Program-made: the position numbers and the translations under genes
In this document: positions 23,185 to 33,726 of the stretch, one piece after another
Numbering within the stretch: position 1 is the stretch's first letter
How the letters are laid out: each line of letters begins with the position of its first letter
NCBI RefSeq assembly: GCF_030272615.1
Contig: NC_081408.1
Span: 68,446,546-68,510,545 of the forward strand
Direction of reading: 5' to 3'
DNA length: 64,000 nucleotides
Source: Cryptomeria japonica
Taxonomy: Eukaryota > Streptophyta > Pinopsida > Cupressales > Cupressaceae
Notes under the pieces: model-generated
What the model was told of the DNA's origin: nothing
Databases searched by the model: none
What the model saw: the letters and a program-made list of their open reading frames with translations, nothing else

Positions 23185-24009
23185 ATATAATGAAAGCAAA
23201 AGTGTGAACAACTGACTAGCTTACTTAAAGTTACATAATAATCGCAAGAAGTAGAACCCATAGTTTTATTTGTAGATGACGCAACACTTAATAAAGAACA
23301 AGAAGTGGGCATCAAGGGTAGGGTGGTGGAGGAATGGATTGATCACTTGAAATCAAAAGGATCACATCTCCTTAATTCGGTGGTTGAACTCTTGTTGGAC
23401 TTTGAGAGTGCACAAGTGCATGTCTAGGAAGTACAATCATTATTATCCTAGGAGGTAGAAGAGTCAGAAAAAAGATTTAGCGCTATGAGATAAAATGAGA
23501 GAATACAGGGTAGATATCCTTGTTGAAAATAATGTGGTATTGACTCGAGGTGAGTATATTCAAACTCGATCATTCTTAGCTCACAAAAATGAATTGACAA
23601 AGGTACTGGTCAAGGATTTGGATCAAGACAAGAAATCATGTGTTGATGGAGTTGTTGATATTTCATCAAGGATAGCCAAGTTGCATTGCCAGTTATATGA
23701 TATATATCACAAGGTTTTACCCAGTGATACCATTAAAAAGGAATTATTTACTATGATAAGCTATTTAGTCGATGATGAATTTTGTTTGTCATCATTCGCC
23801 AAGTTAGTTGAAATCTAAGTTAACTTGGATGACTTTGCATCCATACTGAAGAAAGCTAAAAGAGCATATGTAAAAATTGTAGATTCAATTTCCCATGTTC
23901 ATGCCATCTCCAGTTTGACAACAATGCCAAATAAATCTGAGATGCAAGCTATGCTACCTAGACTCAAAGAATTCTAGAAAATAAATGAGGGGGAGAATAA
24001 AGAATAAAG
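23185..24009 (+). pseudogene. Decayed element protein, class unknown (last part) and purine tract
   Basis: Continues the unknown protein: VDDATLNKEQEVGIKG, EEWIDHLKSKGSHLLNSVVE, then VDILVENNVVLTRGEYIQTR and DDEFCLSSFAKLVEI, helical and charged with several stops. It closes at about 23820 and is followed by GAGGGGGAGAATAAAGAATA at 23987-24006, which looks like a polypurine tract. The layout (helical C-terminus, purine tract, LTR) resembles the end of ORF2 in elements A-C, but sequence similarity is not evident. Confidence 0.4.
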
Positions 24010-24504
24010 TGTCATTGACACTAAGTAGTTTTTATGTAGTTGCATCTTTTCTTACTGCAAATTTTCTTATAGTTGTATTTTTATTTTATGCAATAGTTGT
24101 AGTCATGTGGGACTCTATAGTTGAATTAGTCAATTGTGCCCACATTTTTCTCCACTCCTTTCCTATAAAAGGAGGAACCTCATTTGTAAATATTTATCTT
24201 TTATAAGCTAAGCAAAAATCTGTTGCATTGTTGTCTCAACTAAGACTTTGAGCTTTTTGTTGTGAAAATTCAATCAAGCAAATAAAGAAAGCAATTCCTT
24301 TTGATTCCAAACTTTGTATTAGGTCAAAGATTGTTTATATGAGTGGATGCTCCTCTGTTCATTGCTTATATATGTTCTTTAATTCCTTGATATTGGTGGC
24401 ATTTTTGTTCATGTGATTAAGGGAGTATCTAAATTGAGGCAAATAAACTTTGAGATATTTTCATATTTAGGAATTAGTATTGTGATAGTGATTAGGCACT
24501 AACA
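24010..24504 (+). mobile_element. Probable 3' LTR of the decayed element
   Basis: Starts TGTCATTGACACTAAG just after the purine tract, has a strong TATA box (TATAAAAGG, 24164-24172) and ends near GGCACTAACA. No partner LTR was found upstream, so the right boundary and the class stay uncertain. Confidence 0.4.
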
Positions 24505-24765
24505 CATTTGACGTCATTTTTCGATGAACTATCATCATAATTCTGATAGATTATTATCGTAGATCCAATGAAATGATTAGCGTCACTCAAATTTTATCGA
24601 GTTATTCGATGGATAGATGTTTGTTAGAATTCTGACACCTTCTTTGTCAGAAGTTGACACATAATGTGGCAATCTAATTCATTGGAATTTCAACAAAGTC
24701 ACCAATCTTCCGATGAACCATGCACTGGGTTTTTTCATCAGAATTCCGACAAAAAAGGGCATTAT
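24505..24765. repeat. Fold-back repeat array, left part
   Basis: Non-coding. Repeats of CAGAATTCYGACAAAAAAGG type begin here. The stretch 24740-24765 forms the first half of an inverted-repeat arm completed after the solo LTR at 26197. Confidence 0.55.
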
Positions 24766-26191
24766 TGATGCAGAGGATCTTGGAAAACCAATCACAACTA
24801 TAGGATCATGTTGATCCATCTATATTTTTACCATTATAACAATTCATTAGAGGCATATTCCATCATACTTCAGCAATCAATCAATCAAGAAAACACAAAC
24901 TTGATCCAGGTATCAAATTTGCCAACTTGCTGTCCTTTTAGATAGACCTATACATAGACGTATATAAATATCTAACCAAATTTAAAAAAAAACTCAATCC
25001 CTTCGGTTATAACCTTTATATCTTTATTACAAACAACATATCCCAAATTTATCCAAATCCAACGGTTAGATTAAAAGTTATGGTCTTTTCACCGAGACTC
25101 ATTTCTGTTGTCCCCAAATAAGACATGTGCATGCCTAGTCCGTCTAGGGCATCAAATATCTTTCACAAAAAAAAACCAAATGATTAAAAACTAATAGAAG
25201 ATGAAATATTTATGGATCTAGTTTCATAATATGTAATCCATCAAATTTTCAAATGGTTAAATCATTAGATAATCACAAACCCTTGTCTGCAACTCCATTG
25301 AAAATAGTTTAAAAATAGTTTTCACCAAAATCTTCATAACTTACACAAATGTGCATAAAAATGACTCATACCAAAATTAAATGAAATTTGATTCATATAT
25401 CTTTCCATTTAATCTATTTTTAGGTCATAATTATTCCCAATGAGTCCGTACCAAATGCTGCAACATGACTGTTCTCAGGAAATCTCAAATCTGCAAACAA
25501 CCACTTTCACCAAAACTTTCATAACTTATTCATTTATTCATTAAAATGTACCAAACCAAAACAATGAGAAAGAGGATTAATTCCACTATCTAACCATTAT
25601 AAATATACAGGGTTTCTAGGCCATACATGGTCATACAAGGCCTAGAAACAACAACTTAACACAAAAACACCAATCAAAATGCAAGTTTTAAACACACCAA
25701 TTTGTTCCAAAACTTTATCCTCCTTCTCTATTCTTCCAATAATGATTTGTTTCAACCAATACAACATTTTTATAGACTCTTTGGTAGTTATAAACCATCC
25801 AACTACCTTTATGACCCTTCATCTTCCCTTTTACAACTTTATGTGCAATTTTTGCACTTTTACATTTTTGCAAATGTTGCACTTTTGCAATTTTCTTGCA
25901 ACTTTGACACTTTTCCTAATCACTCCCCAAATTGTAAAAACTCTTATAGATGATTTGAGATATTTTACAATTATTTTACCCTTCCATGGGTTATTTCAAC
26001 AATCTTGACCTTATAGACCAAACTGGGACCTAAAGAACAACTTTTAACAACTTTATGCAAATAATTACAATAATTGATCTTGTCTTTACAAATGGATTCA
26101 TCATGAACAAATTCATCATAAAAATGATCAAAATGACTTAAAACATCACTTTTCTCCTAGTGACCTCATGTTCTTGGGTGCTCCTACACCA
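24766..26191 (-). mobile_element. Solo LTR related in layout to the chromovirus LTR
   Basis: Plus-strand ends are TGATGCAGAGG and CTCCTACACCA. Flanked by ATTAT at 24761-24765 and 26192-26196. Termini and layout (TGATGC...CACCA, runs of ACTTTTGCA near the right side, CATGTTC-TGGGTGC near the end) match the chromovirus LTR in the same orientation, so a minus-strand gypsy element is the likely source. No internal region is left. Confidence 0.75.
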
Positions 26192-26196
26192 ATTAT

Positions 26197-26520
26197 GCTC
26201 TGAAGAGAATGGTGCACCTGCAACGAAATTTTTCATCGCAGGTACAACATTCCCGTCAGAGCATAGTGCCCTTTTTTGTCAGAATTCCAACAACAAATGC
26301 AAGGAATCTCCGACGTGAATGGTGCACCTGCAATAAAATGTTTCATCACAGGTACAACATTCTTGTCAAAGCATAGTGTCCTTTTTTTCAGAATTCTGAC
26401 AACAAATGGAAGGAAGCTTCAACGAGAGTGTTATGCCTGCGACAAAATATTTCGTTGTAGATACAACACTCTCATCGGGTACTATGTTGGGCATGTCCGT
26501 CGAAATTCTGATGAACATGC
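26197..26520. repeat. Fold-back repeat array, three units of about 110 bp
   Basis: Units start near 26207, 26317 and 26425. Each contains ATGGTGCACCTGC (or a variant), a short hairpin (GCAACGAAATTTTTCATCGC in the first) and GTACAACATTC...GTCAGAGCATAGTG...TCAGAATTC. Within the array, long arms pair: 24742-24765 plus 26197-26222 against 26243-26290. Confidence 0.65.
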
Positions 26521-27559
26521 TATGTTTAAAAATTAAAAAAAAGAAATTTCCATTAGGTAATATAAAGCATTGCAAATATGGAATATGATTTGATAAGCTT
26601 TCTCAAATATTGAACTACCCCTATATAACTCCTTACCTCAATGACTAACTAACTATGGTAAACTATATATTCTAACAATATATAAAATCAACAATCCCAT
26701 ATATTCTAACAATATACAACACAACCAAGATGGACTATTTGGGTAATGAAGACCTTGATAAAGCATGGATATGAGAGTGAGATGCATAGATTACAATCAT
26801 AGAAAAACACTAAGATTATAAAGATCTCAAACCACAAATAGACCTCTCACAGTCCATAAGCAAAGATGTTCATATACAAGGATTGGATCAAAAAAAATTG
26901 TAGCAATTAATAACAAAGAGCAGAAGTAGTTAACAACTTTACCCAAGGAAGGATTTTATCCAATGCCAAAAGGGCCAAAGGCAGTTACAATAATTTAGGG
27001 TTAAAGGGGTATAAGGTTTAGATGAATGAAAACATGATAGTATTTTAGTAGCATATGAATAAATCTTGATAGTCCCAAAGTCTAATAGACCTATAATAAA
27101 TAGTCAAAATAGTAACATCATTTAAACAAGAAGATAATTCAGAGTTATATAGATTATCAAGAGTATTGGTCACAACAGAATGCAACCATTGTCACAAAAT
27201 GTCAAAGATCAAGATACGATGATAGTTTAAATCCTCAACATAGAACCAAGATAAGCATTAAATTAATTAAGAGGTCTGTGAGAAACAATGGTAGTTATGA
27301 AAGAAAAAACACAAGACAATGTATAGCATCACAGAATCTAGTCATATGATAAAGGAATTAGGGACAAATTTCAATGTCAATGAAGAAAATTCCTTATCAA
27401 GGGACAATGATATTCATAAGATTGAAAGTAGTCACTAGGATGAAAAGGTGACCCTTGGAGTTACCAATTGAGTTGAACATCTAGTGAACATGATGGAACT
27501 AGTTCCTAAACAAGATAGACTGAAACCTAAGATTTAACCTAATACCACCTTTACCCAAA
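26521..27559. other. Unassigned AT-rich sequence
   Basis: No credible gene or element boundary was seen. The right half may be heavily decayed gypsy gag sequence, since the next 70 bases read as protease. Confidence 0.4.
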
Positions 27560-27633
27560 GTGGTAACTCAAATCATACATCTAATGGACAAATATAAATT
27601 ACTTCTATAACTAATGATGAACCCACATGTAGG
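27560..27633 (+). pseudogene. Gypsy protease-region relic, left fragment
   Basis: Reads HTSNGQI, stop, then ITNDEPTCRG, which lines up with DGPLYIVAKVKNTPCRG in the gag-protease frame at 44168-47284. It is cut by the copia element (TSD GTAGG at 27629-27633) and continues at 41381. Confidence 0.6.
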
Positions 27634-29024
27634 TGTTGGATATTATTGGCATATGATGAACCGGCATGTTGATATGATGATAATGTATTTTGTCATTGAT
27701 GTTAATAAGTTCAAGTGAATCAGTATGAGGAGATGAAGTGAACCGGTGTTAGGGTTTCACTAACTATGACTACCAGATGGTAGTCTCATCTCTAGGGTTA
27801 TTGGTTTGGTGATCCAGCCTGTGTGATGCAACCAGTGATACTTTGTGATGAGTTAGCTAAGAGATGTGAATGAGATCGAGGTTCCACGTCAGCTTTGTGC
27901 GTGTCAAGGATTTCCTTGAGGATCTTGCATGAGAAGATCTACTGCGTTTGAAGTCTACCTCAGGAATGATCATTCTTCTTAGTGGTATGAGAAGAAAGCG
28001 TTATGAGTTATTGATTCCCATGTGCAGTGAAGAATGAACGATGTAGATTGCCTTGTGATCTGTTTGAAATTGTAATACTCTATGCAATGTGTTTGGACGG
28101 TCAGAATTGGACCACCTGTGTTGTAAACCTAAAATGCTTAGGGTTTAGGGTTTATGCTACAGACCTAACTGTTGTCTATAAGGTCAATGATGTTTTTTAT
28201 TGTAAAGTTGTTGGAAAATGTTGTGTGTGTATCCGGGTGATGAGATACTTGCCAGACTAGTAAGAGGAAAACTGCAGAGTGTGATTGCAGAGTAGAGGAA
28301 ATGAAAAGGATCTTCCATGGCATGTAGTGTTGTTATCAAATTAGAAGTTTTACCCATTGTCTTCTAATCATTTCAACAGTTGGAAAATCCCTTTACCAGG
28401 TAGCTTTAACAAGATTATTGTAAAACCTTTAACAAGGTGACTCAAGATCATTGAGTTCTTCAAATCCTCTAGCAAGGTAACCTCTAACAGGGTATATAGC
28501 CATCGCTTAACCAGGTGATCTCTAACAGGATCGGTTCCTAATAGAACCTTATTGCAAATATCTTTAACCGGACTAGGCTCTTAACAGGGTGAGCTTCAAA
28601 AGAGTTCAAAAACAAGCTTGTGGGTATTCATCCCCATTGTGGTTTTTCCCATTTGGGTTTCCACACAAAAAATCTGTATGTTATGTGTTATGCATTTTCA
28701 TGTGATGATTATGTATTATTTGGTTGAATAATTATACATGCAGAATTAATAGGTTACGGTATTACTGGTATACCACATGCATATGTTTATGGGTGAAGTT
28801 GATATCAAGTATTGATCATATTTGAAGTGTTCAGACTTATTAGTTTATGGTGTCTGATGTCTTACTATGTTTAACCGGTATTGTCGTGGTTAAGTTCAGT
28901 GATGGTGACAGCCAGTTGGTATTGCTTTAACAAGATAAGTTATTGAGAAATTTATTGCCTATATTGATTCACTCCCCCCCTCTCAGTACCAGTTGGGGTA
29001 TCTATCATTCATCATTATTCATCA
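27634..29024 (+). repeat. 5' LTR of copia element
   Basis: Starts TGTTGGATATTATTGG and ends CATTATTCATCA. It contains spaced CTAACAGG and TTAACCAGGT repeats at 28390-28600, a CCCCATTGTGGTTTTTCCC/GGGTTTCCAC block at 28633 and a C-rich CCCCCCCTCTCAGTACC near the end. Nearly identical to 39969-41375. Confidence 0.9.
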
Positions 29025-29026
29025 AT

Positions 29027-29038
29027 TGGTATCAGAGC
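29027..29038 (+). promoter_or_regulatory. Primer binding site, tRNA-iMet type
   Basis: TGGTATCAGAGC two bases after the 5' LTR end. Confidence 0.92.
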
Positions 29039-29095
29039 ACCTCCAGGTCCTCAGTGATATAAGCTTAACCACTTGAGGTAAAAGATCTTGTTGTA

Positions 29096-31477
29096 ATGAT
29101 GAAGAGGGAAGGTCCTAAGTTCAATAGAGATAACTTTAAGATATGGAAGAACATAATGAAGATTTACATCAAGAGTATGGGTGCTCAACACTAGAGCTAT
29201 GTTGAGAATGCCTATGTGGCTCCCACTGGCACTCTGATTGATGATCAGAAGAGAGAGATCCAGGAAAATGGGCAAGTCATGGAAGCCCTTATCAGCAGCC
29301 TATCAAATATTGAGTTTATTGATGTACAAGACAAGGAAACACCTAAGGATGTATGGGATGCACTAGAAAACATCTATGGTGGTGATGAGCATGTAAATCA
29401 AGCTAAGGAAGAGAGTCTTAGAGGTGAATTTGAGGATATGAGGATGGTTAAAGGTGAGACCATTCAACAGTATGGCATTAGGATTAAGATTGTGGTTAGT
29501 GATATCAAAAGCATTGGTGGAACTATTGATGATACCACTGTTGTTAGTAAAGTCCTTAGATCATTGTTACCAATCTATGCAATCAGAGTTGCTGCTATCC
29601 AGGAACTAAGGTCTATTGATAAAACCAAGGTATCCTTAGATTATATCATTGCAAAGTTAACTACATATGAGTTGAATAGCTATGATGGTAGTGTTCAAAA
29701 GACTAAGTCAGCCTTTAAAGCATCTACTGTACCATCCAGAAAAGGAAAAGAAACTAGTACCAATTATGAATCTAGACAATGCAAAGATATGGATGATGAA
29801 GAGATTCTGATGGAGTTTGAAGCTCTTCTTGCTAAAAAAATTTCGAAGGGAACTGGAAAATATAGAGGTAAACTTCCTTTGAAATGTTTTTCCTACAACA
29901 AGATAGGACATATAGCTATTAATTGTCCTAACAATGACAATAATGATAAACCAGAGAGGTTTAGAAAGTATAAAGAATGAAACAGAAGAAATTTTCTAGT
30001 TGTTGTGGATGAAGGTGTCACTGATGAAGAATTAGAAGATGAAGAAAATGAAGACAAAGTGTTTGTAGCAGTAAAGGAAGAAGTGTCTGACAAGAAAGCA
30101 CGTGTATCTCACATTGACAACTCCAATGAGTGGATAATTGATAGTGGTTGTTCTCACCACATGACTGGTGACCGGAGAAAGTTTCTGTCTCTGGAGGAAT
30201 ATGATGGAGGTGTTGTCAGATTTGGCAACGATGCACCATGTTTGGTAAAAGATAAAGGATCCATCTCATTGAATGGAAAGAGCAGTGCAGATGATATCTA
30301 CTGGGTAGAAGGTCTTAAGCATAACCTGTTGAGTGTTGCTCAATTGGATGACAAAGGACTAGTTCTGGAATTCAAAGGTGGAGTCTGCAATATAATTGGG
30401 AAGAATGGTGAACTTATTGCCACCTGTAAGCAGACCAAAGGTAACCTATTTCAGTTGAATGCCAAGATAAGTTGGTGTCTAATGGCTAAGTTTGATAATA
30501 GTTGGATATGGCATAGGAGACTCTGTCATATAAATTTTGACAACATTTTTAAAACTGGTAAGATCAAGGCAGTAAGAGGATTAGCTTTGCTGAACAAACC
30601 TAAGAATTCTTTGTGTAGAGAATGTCAACTTGGGAAGATGTCTTCCTCAAGTTTTAAAGGTAAGTCTTTCTCAACAGAAAATTTACTTGATCTTGTGCAT
30701 ACTGATTTGTGTGGTCCTATGAAAACTAGAAGTATTCAAAGAGATAGGTATTTTATGATTCTTACTGATGACTACTCAAGAATGATGTGGATCACATTCT
30801 TGAAAGAAAAGTCTAAAGCATTTGGAAAGTTCAAAGCCTTCAGAGAATTAGTAGAGAAAGAAAGTGGTAAAAAGATAAAATGTCTGAGAACTGATCAAGG
30901 AGGAGAATTCACTTCTGATGAATTCAATAAGTATTGTGAAGATACAGTATCAAGAGGTAGTTTTCTTCCCCAAGGACACCACAACAAAATGGCATAGTAG
31001 AAAGAAATAACAGGATAGTAGTTGAAGCATCTAGACCAATGTTGATCCAAGGAAAGGTTGCTCACACTTTTTGGAGAGAAGCGGTGAGCATTGCAGTCTA
31101 TACTATGAACTGGGTACTCATCAAGAAAGGCAAAGATAAAACTCCTTATGAGTATTGGACCGATAAAACTCCCACTATGAGTTACTTTAAAGTGTTTGGT
31201 AGTAAGTTCTATATCAAGAAAGGTGAACATTTGAGCAAATTTGATGCAAAATGTGATGAAGGAATATTTCTAGGATATTCCAATAAGAGGAAAGCTCTCA
31301 AGTACTACAACAATAGAACTCAAAAAATTGTTGAAATTATCAATGTCAGGGTTGATGAATCCCTTGAGGAACCTAAGGAAACATGCAGTGAAGAAGTGGA
31401 AGATGAACCGGGTATAGCCTTCTGGGAACCGGTTAAGAAAGAAACTTGTAAAGTTCTCAGTGTTCCTGTACCGGTAG
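29096..31477 (+). pseudogene. Copia Gag, protease and integrase
   Basis: Gag starts at ATGATGAAGAGG (29096) in the frame of the later domains. Gag core: YVENAYVAPTG, WDALENIYGG, YGIRIKIVVSDIKSIGG, then a knuckle CFSYNKIGHIAINC in which the second Cys is Tyr. Protease: WIIDSGCSHHMTGDRRKF near 30130. Integrase: WHRRLCHINFDN, CRECQLGKM (zinc site), VHTDLCGPM, LRTDQGGEFTSDEF and TPQQNGIVERNNR, giving D, D and E. Then TFWREAVSIAVYTMN, YFKVFGSKFYIKK and FLGYSNKRKALKYYN. In-frame stops lie near 29192 and at 29978, and a frameshift lies near 30950, between the integrase catalytic residues. It is interrupted at 31478 by element B, in the spacer between integrase and RT. Confidence 0.93.
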
Positions 31478-32269
31478 TGTTGGAAAATGCACACTCCAAT
31501 GAGAAATTGTAGGTGATTGAAGGTATTGTCATTGATGGAAACCTTACAATCATGTAATACAAGCTGGCACCGTCACCGACAGACTCAACACTGGCATACA
31601 GTTCACCGACACCGAAAAGGAAGATTACCGGCACCCTGGCCGACAGGAATTTTGTTTAATTGTATTTTGTATTTAATTGTAAAATCTTTTTGTAAGCCAA
31701 CATGGAAGATTGTAATAAGACTCATATAAGTATGAGATCATTGTAGATCATTTAGGAAGTAAATATGGAAGGATTATTGCAAACCTAATATGCGAATTGT
31801 AAGGTAGATTTTGGATAAGGGTTTATGAATATTGCAGAGCTTAAACCGGTATTGAACCTGTAATAGTAGATGTTGATCTGAAGTAGTACATGATGTTGGA
31901 TTTGTATAATCCATTTTTGTAAGTTAGTGAGACTTCTTTTGTAACTGAGCAGTGAGCTCTAGGCACTTGGCCTTCCTACATGTGCAGGCCCCTATTGTAT
32001 TAGTAATATTCCCTTATTGGCCAGTAAGCGAATATTGTGCATCACAAATCCCACCGAGGTTTTTCCCACACCGGGTTTCCTCATTAAAAATATTGTGTTA
32101 TGGTGTGTCTTTCATGTTGTGGCTGTTGTTGTTATTTACTACATTATTTTTAGTTTACCTGTACACAGTTTTGAAATGCTTTTCATATAATAAGTTAAGA
32201 AAATTCATATATCAGTCAGATACTGATTCACCCCCCCCCCCCCTCTCAGTATCTTTGGGAATCCTAAAA
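31478..32269 (+). repeat. 5' LTR of element B
   Basis: Starts TGTTGGAAAATGCAC and ends TTTGGGAATCCTAAAA, where the 3' copy has CCTAACA. It contains CACCGACAG-type repeats near 31570-31640, the AATCCCACCGAGGTTTTTCCC/GGGTTTCC block at 32047 and a poly-C run near the end. The first bases also extend the copia reading frame by chance. Confidence 0.9.
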
Positions 32270-32271
32270 AT

Positions 32272-32283
32272 TGGTATCAGAGC
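32272..32283 (+). promoter_or_regulatory. Primer binding site of element B, tRNA-iMet type
   Basis: TGGTATCAGAGC two bases after the 5' LTR, identical to the site of the host copia element. Confidence 0.92.
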
Positions 32284-32340
32284 TTGGTCCTCTATTTTCA
32301 AAACCCTAACAGCTTGAGGAAGATCTTGACACTGGTAGAG

Positions 32341-33346
32341 ATGGAAAACTTGAGAAAGCAATTGGAAACAACTCTTTCAGACTTTGATGTAGAAAAAGTG
32401 AAGAATATCAAACTTGAAGATGATCTGAAGGCTACATAGGATATCATTAAAGGACTTCAAGAAAATCTCACTATTGCAAGGAATAAGAGAAGAGAACTTT
32501 TTGAAAAGATGCTGATGAAAAGGAAACTCTTAATGATCTGGTGAACAAACTAAGACAAGAAAACAATACAATGAAGAATAAGATGCAAGATATGTCTATG
32601 AGATTTTGTAAAGAAATTGAAGATAGAAAGAAAAATGAAGATGATGTGGTTAGAAGACTAAATGATGTTGGAAATGAAAACACAAGACTTAGTCATGAAA
32701 ATGATATGTTAAAGACAGATTTGATGCATACACAAAATGACAAAACTGAACTCATGAGACAATTGGCTACTGCAAATCAACACAAGGATAAATTCAAGAA
32801 AAGTTCAGAACAACTTGATGACATGCTGAAGAATCAGAAACCTAATGGTGATACAAATGGCCTTGGCTTTGAAGTTGGTGAAAGCTCTAGTACTGCAAAC
32901 AATCATGATCATAGTAAACCGATAAGACAACCTAATGCTTACAAATTTAATGGGAACTGCTTAACTGTAACAAGTATCGTCATAGAGAAAATTAGTGTAG
33001 ATCTAGAAATTATCAGAACACTAACACACCCACCGGTCAATGTTCTAAATGCAACAAAGTTGGTCATAATTCAGAAAATTGCAGAATGAATGTAAGATGT
33101 TATGTTTGTGGAAGATTTGGACACTTATCTAATCAATGCAGAACACATACCAACATAGAATATGGGAAAGGTATTCATAAAAACAATGTGAATTGTTATA
33201 CTTGTAACAAGATTGGACATATTGCAAAATTTTGTAGAAGTAAGACATCACCGGAAAATAACAAAGGACCCAACCTAAAAGGTAAAGAAAAAGTTGAAGA
33301 GGTAAAGCAAGAATTCTCAAAGCAATGGATCAGAAAGTCCGATTAG
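32341..33346 (+). pseudogene. ORF1 of element B: coiled-coil protein with four CCHC-type knuckles
   Basis: Probable Gag-like RNA-binding protein. The start ATG (32341, MENLRKQLETTLSDFD) lies 58 bases after the primer site. The first 170 residues are Lys/Glu/Asn-rich heptad-like coiled coil. A short motif DTNGLGFEVGESS follows, and it is shared with ORF1 of element C (NTNGLGFFGHEEGESS). Then come four knuckles: a first one broken by a one-base deletion and a stop (CNKYRHREN region, near 32960), CSKCNKVGHNSENC, CYVCGRFGHLSNQC and CYTCNKIGHIAKFC. There is a stop near 32438 and frameshifts near 32510 and 32955. It lacks the usual copia Gag core seen at 29216-29980. Function as capsid/RNA-packaging protein is inferred from the knuckles and position. 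Confidence 0.8.
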
Positions 33347-33540
33347 AATGTTGATGGGAATACTCCTCCACTGGCAGAACAGAGTATCACTCCACCAGTA
33401 GGAGACTCTTCATCTAACTGAAGGAAAATCCTTTGGGGGTTTGGCAAAAAATTGAAAAACATGCCAATGTACCCTCGGTTGATGGTGGGAAGTTGAATTA
33501 CTTCTTTACCGGAAAGATGAGTTAAGTTTGACTTAACCGG

Positions 33541-33726
33541 CAGGCATTAAATGTGGTAGTTGAAGAAAATAACATTATAAAGTAAGTGTTTTTCCTCCTT
33601 TTTCCATTCACCGGGCATTCAAATCTTTGAGAGTGCAAAAAATTCCCAAGCGAAGGCATCCTTAGCGAAAAGTAAAGCAGTTCATCCAAGCACTCATCCT
33701 AAAGGCAGATTGAGGTATTTATAACT
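33541..33726 (+). promoter_or_regulatory. Conserved inter-ORF block with TATA box (element B)
   Basis: GCATTAAATGTGGTAGTTGA (33544-33563) followed 12 bases later by TATAAA (33576-33581), then GCGAAAAGTAAAGCAG and AGGTATTTATAAC just before the ORF2 start at 33727. Element C has the same order before its ORF2. A second promoter for ORF2 is inferred. Confidence 0.5.

Noticed and set aside
26197-26520. CRISPR-like repeat array
   Set aside because: Units are contiguous degenerate tandem repeats of about 110 bases without spacers, in plant DNA.
29027-29038. Possible tRNA gene remnant (TGGTATCAGAGC)
   Set aside because: It is a primer binding site complementary to a tRNA end, adjacent to an LTR. 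No cloverleaf surrounds it.
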